Positions 1-13,752 of a DNA stretch of 64,000 nt are shown here, piece by piece. Origin of the DNA: Brasenia schreberi (Eukaryota > Streptophyta > Magnoliopsida > Nymphaeales > Cabombaceae). Made by a program: the position numbers and the translations under genes. The DNA is taken from contig JAYKKT010000080.1 of NCBI GenBank assembly GCA_036023115.1, positions 7,701,501 through 7,765,500 on the forward strand. The letters run 5' to 3'. Positions within the stretch are counted from its first letter, which is position 1, and every line of letters starts with the position of its first letter. A model generated the notes under the pieces. It did no database searches. It saw only the letters and a program-made list of their open reading frames with translations, and had not been told where the DNA came from.

Positions 1-10
1 GATTTTCTAG

Positions 11-3000
11 ATTATACATTGGGACAGAAGAAAGAGATGCCACAAAGTCTTATTCATGTGCTCTTGGAGTTGTACAAGGTAGTGACTATGCTTCTACACT
101 TTTGGAAGAAAGAAAGGTTAGTTCTAGTTATTTGCTTACTTGGATGTTTTATCTGAAGGTTTAATGTTGTTTAATATTGATTGTGTAAAAAATTTCTGAA
201 CATAAGAGGTTAGCAATTGTTACTTAGGAGCATGTGCATACTAAGCAACCACTTTTTGGGCCTTGTGGGCCTTCAACTTTAGCAACTTAGTTTTCTTTCA
301 TGTTATTGGAAAATTTGTTCACTGAAACTAATTACATGTAGTAAATCTAAAAGGATAGTGGAGGAGTTCACCTCATAGGCAAAGACATTGTATATTCGTA
401 GACTTCCCAAGTGATAGAGCCTTTGGTTTGTAAGCAAAAGGAACATGTAACTTTTTCCCATCCAAAAACCTTTCTAAGGAGGAAGCTTCTAAATGGGTCC
501 ATAAGATACATGCTACTATTACAGGAGAATAGGAAATATGAATTCCTTTTCGCTCTGGTGGGCTTTACTTGAAAGCACAAAACAAAGGGAAGACCTGTGA
601 AATCTGCTTAATAACAAAACATGAGGAGGTACCATCATTTCCCCTTAATCCCACAGTGTAGAAAAGTGCCTTAGTGCGAATGAGCAGAGAAAGGAAGAAA
701 GCAAACATGTCTTTGCTCTTTTACAGTCGTACTGCAGTCAATCTTTTGTTCTGCTCCTACAACCAGGTGATATTCTCCCTTTTCTCCACGCAGTTGATGA
801 ATTTCTCTCACCCTTGCCCCTAACTTCAATAAAATCTACTAGGTGTTGAGATTCATGCTACTTGAGATCCCCTTCCCCTTCCCAGTGACTCTTCAGTCCT
901 AGCCCAGTACACCAAACTGTCTGGATAATCCAATCACTGGGTGGACCTATCATCCTGTCTAGGCTTGGGGTGTAATTGACTATATTTAAATTGAAGAGAA
1001 TCTGCAGCTATAACTGTAGCATTCAACGTTTATTTGTGTTTTCTGTTTGACCAGATTACTGTTAAACAAAGTTCGTCTCAGACAAGAGGGCATATCATTA
1101 GCAACATTGATCTACCTATTATGGATGATAAGTGGAGTGGTGCCGCAACTAATTATGTGCTCTTAATGGAAAATCTTGAGAAGATAGAAGGCATTTTTAT
1201 GGACTCCGATGCATCAATGCTGGAGAGAGATATTTTGATCCAAATAGAAAGACTTGGTGCACTAGAATTGTTCCATGCTTGTCTCTCAAAGACCATCACA
1301 GCACCAGATTCCCTTTCCATGTGCTCATCACCCATATCTCTATCTGAAGAAGACCTGGAAAATGTAGGAGGCTTTGGTACTGATTATATTGCTGTGTGGT
1401 CTGGTAAAAAGAGAGAGAGGAAACAAAGGACCAGAAGGAGACGAATGCCAAAGCCTGACATTTCTAACATCTTGTCACCGGTAAAAGAAATTGACAAAAG
1501 CAGATCTCTCCTTCTTACAAAGTCTGCGGATTCCCTAAAATCACAAAAAAGAAGACTGATAATAGCCAAAAATGAATCTCAAATGTCAAGTGGTGTTCAG
1601 GTAACCTTATGGCTGCATTAATGTCAAGTTTCATTAGTTTATCTGGGTCAAATTTATTTAGTAGTTTGGAAACGATAAGTGGTTATTAGTCCAGTCATTA
1701 ATTGCAAGTAACTGCATTGGTAAAGTCTCACAACTAACATAGGGGCTATTTTTTCTCGTGTCATATACCACAGCTTCCCATAGGCTGAGCCACTGTCGGG
1801 TAAAGTTGCATAAGTTAACCAAGTTCAGCCCGTTCCTTATGATTTCTGCTCAAGGAAGGTTTGACATGGCATAGTTTATGAAATGCAGGATGTGTACAAC
1901 TTGGAAAAGATCAAGACCAATTTGGAAGAGAAACTTGGAAGGGCAGTAAGCTTTTCTGGATGGGCTAAAGCAGTTGGGGTTGATGAGAAAACCTTGAAGC
2001 AGCGCTTGCATTTTGGTTGGAGTTGTAGAGACAAGCTCTTGAGAAGTACTCGTTCTCTAGTGATATACCTTGCAAGAGGATACCGGGGAAGAGGGATAAG
2101 CTTCGATGATTTGGTTCAGGTACATACACAACCCTGCTACTTTGGCATAAGCTTAGCCACTGGACATGCACATATCATTTAATAATCCGTATTTGATGAA
2201 ATTATGCATATTTACTTACCTAATGGTAAGTAACAACTGTCAAATTTTCTAGATTCACCAGTGAATTACTTAGTAAGAGAACACACTGGCCTCGATGCTT
2301 GTAAAACTTTGGAATTTCACTGTTTGGATGAATCAAAGTTCTTCTCCCTACTGCAGGCAGGAAAACTAGGTGTTCTTCAAGGTGCTGACCGGTTTGATCC
2401 AATTAGAGGATACCGCTTCTCTACATATGCACAGTACTGGATCAGAAAATGCATGTCGACACTTGTGGCACGCAATTCTCGAGGGATCCAGCTCCCAGTG
2501 CGTAGTCTTCTTTCAGCATTTGCAAGTTTATATTATTTTGGTAAAATAATATGCTGACATCCTTCATATTCATGATTATTCTTATATGTTTGTGTGTAGC
2601 CTTCCGTCAAACTTTTAGTAACAAAAGTACAGAAAGCACGAAGAACTCTCCATTGCAAGAATGGGAGATATCCATGTGATCATGAGATAGCTAAGCTAAC
2701 TGGAATGTCATTGACGAGTGTAATGTTGGCAAGGAAGTGCTCAAGAGTTCCAGGTTCCTTGGATCAGAAAATTGGCAAACATCTTCATGCAAAATTCATG
2801 GTCTCTCTCTCTCTCTCCATAGATTATACATTTAGACACATTTATGTATTGTGGGTATTGTTCCTCCATCTAATCATTAAGTTCATGCCCCAACACATTT
2901 TCCTCTCAGGAAGTCACAGCTGATACATGTGTGAGGACTCCAGAAGAGATGGCCGTGAAGCAACATATGATCACAGATATTCATGAAGTTCTAGGAACTC

Positions 3001-3197
3001 TGCACCAGAGAGAGAGATGCGTGCTTATTTTAAGATATGGTCTTACTGATGGTAGGTACAAATCCTTAGAAGAGACAGGACAACTGCTAAACGTAACTAA
3101 AGAATGGGTAAGAAGGATCGAACAGGCCGCTTTCTTGAAGCTCCAGAAGGAGGAAACCCTAGATAGGTTGAGCCCCTATGTTGAGATCTGCCACTGA
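11..3197 (+). CDS. Plastid sigma-70 factor (SIG family), 5'-partial, spliced
   Basis: Nuclear-encoded sigma factor, expected to direct the plastid-encoded RNA polymerase to chloroplast promoters. Exons read: about 11-116 (its start may lie left of the window), 1055-1600, 1889-2119, 2357-2497, 2600-2800 and 2910-3197 (TGA stop). All five introns are GT-AG and phase 0, and the joined frame is open for about 500 codons. The exon at 1055 encodes a variable N-terminal part with a basic [13 protein letters not shown] run. Exons 1889 and 2357 encode region 2, with [26 protein letters not shown] and QYWIRK. Exon 2600 encodes region 3. Exon 2910 encodes region 4, with the helix-turn-helix ending KEWVRRIEQ. 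The transit peptide and start are outside the window. The SIG1-6 subfamily was not assigned. Confidence 0.9.
117..1054 (+). other. Sigma-factor intron
   Basis: Intron between the first visible exon (donor AAAG|GTTAGT) and the exon at 1055 (acceptor TTTGACCAG). It joins two phase-0 ends. Nothing else recognisable is inside; the short ORFs here look like chance. Confidence 0.7.
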
Positions 3198-5790
3198 AGG
3201 ACACTGCCTTACTGGGATTGATTTTGCAATCATGTCCCAACCAAAGTTGGAGTTCATTTTCTCTATAAGCATTTGCAATCAAAGGTTCTGATTTTGTGCG
3301 GATTATATATGCATGCAGCTTCATAGAACAGCGTTCAGTAATAAGGCAGGAAGTCAATGTGCAGTGCATCAAGAAGCAGCATTGGCAGCAGGCTACAGAA
3401 TAACTGATCCGTATCAAGATGAGAACGAGAAATCCAGGAAAAAGAGTGCTTAGTGCTTCAATGATCCAGATAGAAATGAAACAATGGCTGATGAAACTAG
3501 CAGGCAATCATTAAATTAAAGAAACAAAAAGAACTATACAAACTGCAAAAGCAATGCCAGGGATGCTTTTATTTTGCAAATGCTGTTAATTCAGTGATCT
3601 ACGCTGAGACGAAGTAAGGTGTCCACACCATTCCAAATTTGAAGAATCAACAGATTTGCTATTTAGGGTTGAATTCATGTACTATAATTATAGTTCACCT
3701 CACCTTAAACAGTTCTGTCGGCTATCGTCCATCCCTAAAGAAGTTCTGTGTAAGCCACTGGCTGTTTTTCTTTTTTTCAAATTCGTACCTCCCTCTTGGC
3801 TAAATCTTGAAAATGTACCACCTCTAGCATGTCCTTTTCAGGAGTCTGTAGAATTGAAGGCATTTGTACCCTTTTTACATACATCCATTGAGTTTACCAA
3901 TTGTAGCAATCATGGTATAAATTCAAATTCAGCATGACACAATTTGGCAACCGTTCAAGGTGATCTCACGATCAGAAGCACAAGCGAGATCGATCACAAG
4001 AATATGAACAGCTTAAGAAGAGAATTAAGACAAGATTTGGAAACCAACAAGCATTACCCATCCATCATGCATTACACCCCTGCATGGTTGGGCATCTCGG
4101 ATCAGTCACAGGCCCATAAATTTGATCTGGTACTAGTCCAAACTCTGATTGAAACACTTCACATAAACTTCGAGAGCTAATGGTGCAAATTTTATTTTTT
4201 CATTAATATGAGAAATAGTTTGATTGATTCTTGGAGAACTGAAACAAAATCAGAAAAGGTCATCATATGGCATATGACATGCAACAAGACCAATGATATG
4301 AAACTGCAGGGTTCGGTTCACTCAAAATGACGAACAACTGAACAGGTTCTATTAAGGTTGGTAACCACTGGTTATGGTTTCAAATTAAACCAAAAAATTA
4401 AAAGAATAAAAGTTGTAAAAATGAGACTGGAACCGCCACCTTGACCTACCTGAGGGTGGTCAGGTTACGGTTAAAGGCCCAGTTAGGTTGATTCCCATCT
4501 TAGCCTGTTTCATCCTCAGTTTGATTCTGGTTCTGAATCGGTCATGTCCAGTTCATTGGAATCATGCCCAAAACCAAAACCAAAAGGAAGCTTTCATGAG
4601 CTTAGACTTTGAAACTGGGCTGACGGTTTTAACCAAAACTATATCAAGCCAAGAACCCATTGTAGAATTGGGATCGGAACTAGACAGTTCCAAACCACCA
4701 GTTTCACATATAATTTTGTATTTCTTTTCAAAATTTCAATATGTTTAATGTTTTTTCCCGGTTCCAAATGAAACTCAAACCAGATCAAGCCCAGTCTCGA
4801 TTGAGATTCAATTCCTAATTCGATTAAAACCGGAACCAGCCATGTCTACACGTGGTCACACCCTATTTCATTTCGACATACTTTTGGTGCCTACCAACTG
4901 TCACGAGTCTTTAATTCATCAACGACTAGCCAAGCAAATCGAATGCACATTAAAGAGGAAAAATATACATGAAATAAAAGGCAAGCATCTCCCTTTTGAT
5001 CGACAGAAGCTTCAGTGAAAAGCTATGAGATATCATAAGCAGTCTTAGGAGGAACCTTTTTTTTTCAAAGTTAAAAATTAACATAGCGTGGGATCGATTT
5101 TTATGGAACTAAAAGTACATTTTTGACCCCACTTAAATGAAGGATCTACCAACAAGAACGGTTTGGTTGGGACCCGTATCATTCAAAATACAAAACCCAA
5201 ATAATTGAAATTGACTTTGTTGATCTGTGTCCACAACATTATGACACAGACCTTCGTTGGCTACTACAAATTCATTAAGCACAAAAAGGGCCAATAGACC
5301 TACTACGACATGATCAAAACCGAGTCAGTGGAAGGGTTCACATGTAGAACAGAATCCATTCCATATGCTAATTCCAATGAGCAATGTGGATGCTCAACGG
5401 AACAACATGGGTTCGACATAACTGACTAATTTAGAGCATCTTTACTTTGACCCTTATCATGTGAGAAATGGAATCTGTCAGTGTAAGAATTCTAATTCAA
5501 TGGGCCAAGAAGATTTTGGATTCTAATCAGATAGATTGAGCTCAAGAATCCAGTGCAATTTAGGGACTGGATGGAGGAGGGTTAAAGGCCAGGTCATATG
5601 TGAGTCCAGTCCAGTAATGGTAATTTCGTTATTTATGAATTATTTAAGGATCGTTTTGTATTTCCGGCAAGACGACCCAAGTCCATCCATTCTTCCGAAT
5701 GTATCCGAGTATTTAAGGACCCGCCGGATCTCCCCACTTTTCTCGCTTACTCGGCCACTGATCAACTCTGTACATACACCGTTCCCTCTG
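3198..5790. other. Intergenic: 3' UTR of sigma gene, then unassigned DNA
   Basis: The first few hundred bases are probably the sigma-factor 3' UTR. Between about 4230 and 4860 the sequence is rich in degenerate AACCAAAACC and GAACCGG runs, typical of a decayed repeat, but no terminal repeats or coding domains were found. No gene is supported. Confidence 0.5.
5710..5717 (+). promoter_or_regulatory. Candidate TATA box of the KEA gene
   Basis: TATTTAAG lies 81 bp upstream of the first upstream ATG (5791). The same ten bases TATTTAAGGA also occur at 5641-5650. If used, transcription would start near 5740 and the leader would include both upstream ORFs. This is inferred from position only. Confidence 0.3.
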
Positions 5791-5832
5791 ATGGCCGGAA
5801 ACCGACACGCGCTTTCTCCGGCAACAGGATGA
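5791..5832 (+). CDS. Upstream ORF 1 of the KEA gene
   Basis: A 13-codon ORF, MAGNRHALSPATG, in the KEA leader. Its TGA (5830-5832) overlaps the ATG of upstream ORF 2 (5829) in the tetranucleotide ATGA. The junction arises from the first copy of the 101-bp tandem duplication. It matters only if the transcript starts upstream of 5791. Confidence 0.4.
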   Translation: MAGNRHALSPATG

Positions 5833-6020
5833 AGAGATCTCTCGCCGGAATCCTCTTTATCATCTTCATCGTCATCTTCTCCATTTCGTCGTCCGCTTTT
5901 TTCCGCCACTCATTTTCTCCGGCAACAAGATGAAGAGATCTCTCGCCGCGATCCTCTTTATCCTCTTCTTCTTCTTCGTCATCTCCGTCTCTTCGTCGTC
6001 CGCTTTGCTCCGCCATGCTC
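5812..6020 (+). repeat. 101-bp tandem duplication over the KEA start codon
   Basis: Copy 1 begins at about 5812 and copy 2 at about 5913, both with TTTCTCCGGCAACA followed by (G/A)GATGAAGAGATC. The copies have diverged by several substitutions, so the duplication is not recent. Confidence 0.85.
5829..5933 (+). CDS. Upstream ORF 2: duplicated signal-peptide segment
   Basis: A 34-codon ORF beginning MKRSLAGILFIIFIVIF, nearly the same start as the main KEA protein. It is the first copy of a 101-bp tandem duplication. Because 101 is not a multiple of three it cannot read into the main frame; its TGA (5931-5933) overlaps the main ATG (5930) as ATGA. The peptide is hydrophobic like a signal peptide. 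If translated it would make main-ORF translation depend on leaky scanning or reinitiation. Confidence 0.5.
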   Translation: MKRSLAGILFIIFIVIFSISSSAFFRHSFSPATR

Positions 6021-6137
6021 TGGCCGACGAGGTTCCTGCCGAACCCGGGAACAACAACACCGCGAAGGAGGACAGCTTCGCCGATATCATAGATCGAGCT
6101 CTAGAGAAGGAATTCGCTGAGAATGATCAAACTGGAG
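5930..6137 (+). CDS. KEA: KEA exon 1: start and signal peptide
   Basis: ATG at 5930, the second copy of the duplicated start. It encodes [19 protein letters not shown], a basic start and hydrophobic core, then an acidic stretch through [11 protein letters not shown]. Donor GGAG|GTAAGT, phase 1. Confidence 0.88.
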
Positions 6138-9100
6138 GTAAGTTTGGAATCTTTCTCCGACGATCCTCCCGTCGATCTATGTCTTTTGGATTTTCCCCAC
6201 TTCTGTGTCTTGATTCGTGAAATGCCAGATGTAGAGAGCGCTCTACGGATTGTGTTTGATTTATTTTAGCGGCAGTCGTACTGTAACGTGTTTGGAGAGA
6301 GGGAGATGCTCTTTGGATAGGTATAGTGCATGTTTTTTTGTTTGTAGACCGGAAATCCTTTTTCTGCTTATTGCTCGAATGCGGTTTGTAGATTTTTAAA
6401 TCTAAGAATTTCGATTTTGAGTTCGTTTGGGCGGGTCATGTTTGCGATAAATGTGAGGTTTTGTTTGTATTTATGCTGGTTTTATGTTCAAGGCAGCATT
6501 TGAACCTTATGTATAAAGTGAGGAGAGACGTTGAGCAACATTCTTTGTTTCTTCGTTAGTTTTGTGGATGAATCGATGTTACATTTCTACCTCCAGCGTG
6601 AAGACCACCTAATCTGGTCCTCCTTTATGAACAACATTGCGTCTATTCAAACGCTCAAAATGCTGATTCGATGTGCCCTTCAAATCAAAGAATGGATAGA
6701 AACATGCTCCTCTTGAAAGATAGACCAAAATATACAATAGAAACCCTCAAAATCACTAAAAAAGTCCCCAAATTCAACAAAGGAAAAGTTATCACCACAA
6801 AACAATGAGAAAAATGGGCCGCAACAAAACAATACCATTTTGGGTTTGCCAAAACAGTATTGTACCATACATGTATAAATGCCCGATATGGGTGCAATGC
6901 AGGAAGCTATTCACAATGCAATGCTCTATCATCTCATAAATGGCCGCTGATAAACTATACTTTGGTAGTTCCATAACCACTAATAAGTAACATTGGAAAC
7001 AAAAATGGCATCATTGAAGTTTGTTGAAAGAAATTTTATTCACACGCAGAAAGCAGAAGGAAAAAAACATAGAATTACAACTTTGGTTTAGGAATCACAC
7101 ACACAATCTCACGTTGTGTGTCTCGGCAGCCTTCCTTACTGTTGCTTGTTTTTTCACATCTTAAACTGTAAGCTGCCTTTTATAACTTAAAGGACTAATA
7201 TACCCTTAGTATACATAATAGCTGGACCAGAAAATAACAAGAATTAATCCGACATCCATCCGATATTACTCTTTATCAATTGATCTCTTCCAATATCTCC
7301 AACACTCTTCAATTTGAGAGGTATACTTAATAACTGGACCAGAAAATAACAAGAATGAATCCGACATCCATCCGATATTACTCTTTATCAATTGATTTCT
7401 TCCAATATCTCCAACACTCCTCAATTTGAGAGAAATATATCGATAATTCTCAACTTGGTGAGCATGGATTGTAGGATTCCTTTAGGTACTACCTTAGTTA
7501 GTATATATGCTGGTTGATCACATGATCTCACATATGTTAAGTAAAAGTCTCTACCGTTCACTTTTTCTCAAATAAAATAACAGTCAATCTCCATATATTT
7601 TGTCTTCTTATGTTGGACTAAATTTGAAGCAATCTAAATAGTTGCCTTGTGACTGAATAAGATTAGAGGTTGTTCACACTAAATTGTCAAAATCAGAGAC
7701 CTTTACACATCCCTTGTGCCATGTTTTACTCAACTTTTGTACTAGACTGTTTTTTGCTTGACCAATATACTACATTTCCACCTACTTTTGCAATGTATGT
7801 TGTGATAAACTTTTTATCTTGTTTAGATCCTGCTCAATCTGCATCTCTAAATATTTCAATATTTAGATATCCTTCCTTAGACTAAAGTACTGTATATCCT
7901 AGGGTTGACTTTATAAAAGTAGTACTACAATCTCGCCAATCATGACCACAAAGACAAACATAAATTATCTCACAATGTCTTCCACAAGTCAAATCACCAA
8001 ACACTTGGTGCCCAAGACAAATCGAATAAGCAAAACACCAAAGAAGTCAAGTGAGCACAAAAAGCTCTAATTAATTATCTATTCATATCCTCTATTTATA
8101 GAGGTCTATATTACAAGTAAAGAGGGAGACATTAGATGGGAGTTGCTGCTCCCAACGGCTATGCAACTAGCCATTGGGAGTTCCCAATTAGTCATGCTAG
8201 GCACTAACGGCCCAACTACTGTTATAGTTTAACATCCCTCTCAAACTTGTGGTGTATATACCAAAAGTTTATCCAACAGAAACATAAATCTAGGGGCTAA
8301 CAAAGATTTTGTAAAGAAGTCTGCTAGATGTAGTTTTTAAGGAACATAACATAAGATCAGTCTTTTCTTTAAGCATTCCTCTCGAATATAGTGGCAATCC
8401 ATCTCAATATGTTTGGTTCGTTCATGGAAGTATTATTTGAAGCAATATACATGGTGCTTTTGTTGTCACATAGTAATTCTATATAATCCTCCGATACAAC
8501 CTCCATGTCTTCTAGAAGTTCAGTGATTCGAGATATCTCCGTTATTGTAGTAGCCATGGCTCTATATTCTGCCTTCGTTAGGAACACCTTCTGCTGCTTT
8601 TTACATCTCAAAGAAATAATTGAGTCACTTAAAAATATACAAAATTCAGTGGTGGAATGGCTATCATTGGCATCCCCACCCCAATCAACATTAGTATGAG
8701 CAGTTAATTTAAGAAAAGATGAGGTTAGAATGATCTCCTTTCAAACGTATCCTTTATGTATCTCATAATTCAAATAACCACACTCATGTGTATACTGGTA
8801 GGAGCTTGCTGAAATTGACTGACTAGATGAACAACATATGAAATGGTTGGACAAGTTACAGTAAGATAAATTAAACTTCCAACTAACTACCGATAAAGAG
8901 TAGGATTATCACATAGTACCATCCAGATGTGTAAATTTGACATTAGGTTCTAGAGGAGTGGACTCTGTAATTTGCTGAGAGACTCATTTGGTAGAGCAAA
9001 GATCTCGAGAGATATTTAGCTTCGAGATGTAGAAACGCTATGCTTTAAGATAGGATTTCAAGCCCCAAAAATAATTGAGAGGTCCAAGATCTTCATCTCA

Positions 9101-12100
9101 AAATGTCGACTCAATAATTGTTTAAGCTTAGTAATACGCATAGTATCATCACCAATAATAATCATATCATCAACATAAAGAAGTAACTCAACAAGTACCT
9201 TTATTAGTTTTGTGAGTAACAGGCAGAATCATGGGCACTAGAGAGGAAAGCCAACCGACTTATGCAGATGAAAACTTGGCAAACCAAGGAGGTGCTTGCT
9301 TGAGTCCATATAAGGCCTCTCCTTAAGCTCCTGCACACCATATTCTCCACCGGTAGGTCCATGTATCCTCGGTGGGATGTCCATATATACTTCCTCTTCC
9401 AAATCATGGAGAGAAAGCATTTTTAACATCCAATTGGTGCAAGTCCCATCCAAAGTGTGCCGCTAAGGAGAGTAATGATCCTCGACTCGCGTGTTCATCT
9501 TTGGCAACGGGGCAAAATGTTTCCTCATAATCAATCCCATATTGTTGAGAACACTCTTGTGGAGTTTGGATTGGATCAGGTCCGATGGACCTTACCCGAT
9601 CCAACTCGAGTCCCTCATGGGACCTGACGATTGGAGCAACAGATGGGAGCCATGAGGTTCGTTCGCTATAACTGTAGGTGGTTGCCAGAACAACCACCGC
9701 CTGGCGACATGGAGGGCGGTGAAAACCAGTGTTGTCTGACGCGTATCGTATTGTGTATCGCTGGGCTCCACGATACAGGCGTATCGTATCGTATCATACT
9801 TTAATATTAAAATAATGTAAAAATTAATTAAAAATCAATAAAAATTAGTAAAAAATTGAAAAAAATGAGTAAAAAATCAGAAAAATCTGATAATTGATTT
9901 AAATTCATATAATGTAAGTTTAGTACAGCATTCAACATTGAACAATTGCATCCACATTTACATATTTTGAATCCAAAAAATAAAATACAGACACAGTTTA
10001 CACTACAGTTACATATAATGTTACATTTTACAAATTGTAATCAGGATCATCAACTAAATAATCTTCATCTTCTCCTTGTTGCAGATCCTCATCATCATCA
10101 TCAGCCACGCCCACACCTTCTTCTTCAAAATCAAATTCTTCATCTCTATAATGTTGTTGCGCTCCTTCCAAATTAATCCAGGCAACGTCTTCTTCTGTTA
10201 AGAGGGCATTTTCTTCAGTGTCTTCCATAACCCAATCTTCTAATATATCAAAATTATCCAAACTTATTGGATCGAACTGACTTTCTTCTCTATTTACTTT
10301 TTTTAATTGCCTACGACACAAACAAAGATAAACAATTAGTAAGTAATAACTGTAATATTAACAATTAAAAACTGTTAAACAATATTGAATTGAAAATTTG
10401 AAAGTAATACATTACCTTTCACGAAGGTGCATGTTACAACGAATATAAACCAAATCATTAAGCCTTTTGTGTTCTAACCTGTTGCGCTTTTTTGTATGGA
10501 TGTGTTAAAAAACACTCCAATTTCTTTCACAACCTGTTGCACTATAGGTTTGGCTTAAGTCTCTGACTGCAAAATCTCTAAGGTTTGGACAATCACTTCC
10601 AAACCTGTTCCACCAAACATCTGTAAAAAAATACAAACATTAGAGACATAATAATCGACAATAATGTAAGATGCAACTTAAATATGAAAATAAACAATTT
10701 ACCTGGATGTATCGTAGTGCGGTTGCGAATTGCAACAGGCAAACCCATCAAGTGAAGAGCATTATCATATATCTCCATCTCTCGATGTATCACATCTGCT
10801 ATGCTCTCATCAGGGACTAATCTGTCGATACAATCAATGATTCCTCGATTAACCTCACCGTCCCTTTTGAAGGTTCCTAAGTACCTGAATGATGGGTTTA
10901 GATAATATGTTGCTGCATGAATAGGCTGATGCAATTGTTTATTCTATCTACTATCAATTATTTTCCACACGGGCACATAATCTCTCTTTTTTCCATTAAA
11001 CTTATTTCTGATGGCTTCTTTTGCCCTGTCCATGGCTTCATAAAGGTAGCCCATAGATGGTTTCTGCTCGCTATCAGCCAATCTCAAAACTTTCACTAAA
11101 GGACAAGTAATTTTCAATAATTTGACACGTGCATTCTAAAATGAACTTCTAAAAACTGTTTCTGCAATCTCATTCAACTTTCTATTTCTTCTGTTTTGAG
11201 GCAACTCTGCAAATTGTTGCCACTCATCTGAGGAGAACATTCTCTTCAAAGCTTGCTTCTGTCTCACAATACTTTGTACAGATAAGAAGTTTGTTGTGAA
11301 CCGAGTTACAACTGTGTGAAGAAGCTCTACACCTTCTGTATATCTCCTCATTATACACAAAACAAAGGCATGGTTGTAAAACACGGAGAGAGAGACTCAC
11401 CTAATAACCTAAATGAAAGCCGCAGCGAGCAATAGAACCAAGGCACCAACGTGAATGGCAAACCAATCAAGAAACAAGAGGCCTGCATTCATCCATCTCT
11501 CTATCTCTCTTCTTTTTATGGTGTTCCTCGAAGAATGCCTAATAACACCTCTCTCTCTCTCTCAAATCGAACATACAGAAGAGGGGAGTGTTAGCCTCGA
11601 ATTCATTTAAAACAACTGAAGGATCCCTCCATCTAAGGATGGTCACGACTCGATATGGTCCAAAAATAGCTTGGTTGAATCGGGCATGCAGTCCCCATTC
11701 TGAGCGGTTAGCCTAACTGGCAGAGCGCTTGGATGCCCTTGCACTAACTGCCTGCCAAGCGTACATGCAGCGGTTTTGGTGGCGGACAGTAGCGACGAGA
11801 GGCGGGAGTGATAGATAAAGAGAAACAGGAGAGGGAAAGGCGGGAGAGAGAGAAGAGAGAGAGAAACCCTCGTCTGCGTTAGCGGCGAGGGTTACTAACC
11901 TTTTGTTTAATTTGGATAGGGTCGAACATGTATTAAAAACGTTGTCTGCTAACAACGCCATAGCGGACCGCTATAGCAGCTCTGGCGGGTCGCCCGCTAA
12001 GGGTCACCTGCTGTAGCATTTTTTCTCCCGCTAAAATGCTATAGCGCGCTATTGATAACATAGCTTATTACTAAGAGCATTTTTGTCTTTGTATGAGGGC

Positions 12101-13668
12101 TGGTCCAACTTGTAATACGTTAAGGGTTTCATATTAATAGAGAGAGATAAAGAGGGGGGCCTCCATTGGAGGGCCTGCCTCTCCTCTAATCTCTACATTT
12201 TCTGAACACCTTTTTTTCTCTGTTTTCCCATGCTTAATGGCTCGTTGCGTTTTCCTGCCGTTTCTCAAAAATACTAACCTATCCAATATCACCATTAGCC
12301 TCATTTATGGGATTAATTTTAAATTTAAACTTTTATCTACTATCATTCATTGTGATATCAGGTCAGGTGTTTCACCTAGATCATAACACATAACTAGGGC
12401 TGAGAAAGATTATAAAAACATTAAGAGGCGAATGGTGTGTGAGTGTGTGTCTACCTATATATATACATATAGATAGATAGGTAGATAAAACCAGCTGAAT
12501 ATCTATTTAAATTTTAAAGGAACACTTGTCTAAGAAATTCTAAGTCGAATATCTAGAGTTTACCTAAAGCATCCAATATGCATTTGTTTTGGATCTTCAG
12601 CATTGCGCTTGAATGCACCATATAGCCACCATTTTAAATCCATCAATGAGGCCAAATAAGTCGAACAAATCGGCATCTATGAGTTTCAGCAAGACACCAT
12701 ACCCTAAACTAGTGTTGTCCATATGGTTGTGCATTGACGAAGTGCCTTAATACATTTTATTTTCAGATGACATATGGTGGTGGATGAGACAAGAGGAGTT
12801 AACAGTAGACTATAACTGTGTAGAGAAACCTTAGAAATAGAGGGCTCGACTTCATTGAACAAAGGTGAAATATATGGATTGTAAACAAAAGGGATGAAGT
12901 AGAAATTGGAGTTGGCAAGCATGATTTCCCAAGAAAGACAATTTTGGTCATTGTTTGGAAAGATAAAGTATTGGAGAATCGATGGAGATGTCACATAGGT
13001 TGGCTCAAATTGAAAAGTGCATCTGGTACTTTTTATGATAAGAAAGTACCACTTAAAAGTAAAGGTAAATACTATAAGGCAGCTGCAGGACCAGCAATGC
13101 TCGACTGGGACCAAGTGTTGAGCAATCACTGATCAACATGTGTAGAAGATGTTGATGATAGAAATAAAAATGTTGAGGTGGATATGCAGGCAGGATATGT
13201 AGTCATATAGAGAAGGATATGTAGGCATATAGAGAAAGATCAAATCCATAATGAGGTTATTAGTGAAAGAGTTGGTATAGCACCAATATAAAATAATATA
13301 AGATAAGAGAGATGCTTAAGGTGGTTTGGACACCTGGAGAGTGGAGAGGTGATCACTTGGAGCGCTGGTTTGGATGGTGACCTTTAGGAGGGGAGAAGTA
13401 GGTCTCTATAATGTTGGAAAAAAAATTAGATAGGATTTTACTTTTGTGAAGTTAAATGCTAATATAACACTAGACCAAGCTCAATAGTGTCCTAAGAGTC
13501 TATGTAGTGGACCCCAGTTGATATGGGAAAAGGCTCCAACTCATTAACCAGCCCTAAACTGATTAATAGATGCAACTTGGACCAAACTGGTCAACCTGGT
13601 TGAGTTTCTCAAGTTGGATGCAAAATTTAATAAGCTTGTTAATTGAATGCAAAAGTTGTGATTGGAAA

Positions 13669-13752
<84 letters not shown>

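Noticed and set aside
3097..3507. 136-codon minus-strand ORF
   Set aside because: Overlaps the last sigma-factor exon and 3' UTR in antisense; no domain.
5640..6090. Minus-strand ORFs rich in Glu, Asp and Lys
   Set aside because: Antisense shadows of the KEA leader and signal-peptide exon; the repeated acidic sequence reflects the 101-bp duplication.
12704..13129. 141-codon minus-strand ORF
   Set aside because: Antisense to an old RTE LINE fragment that reads as RT on the + strand.
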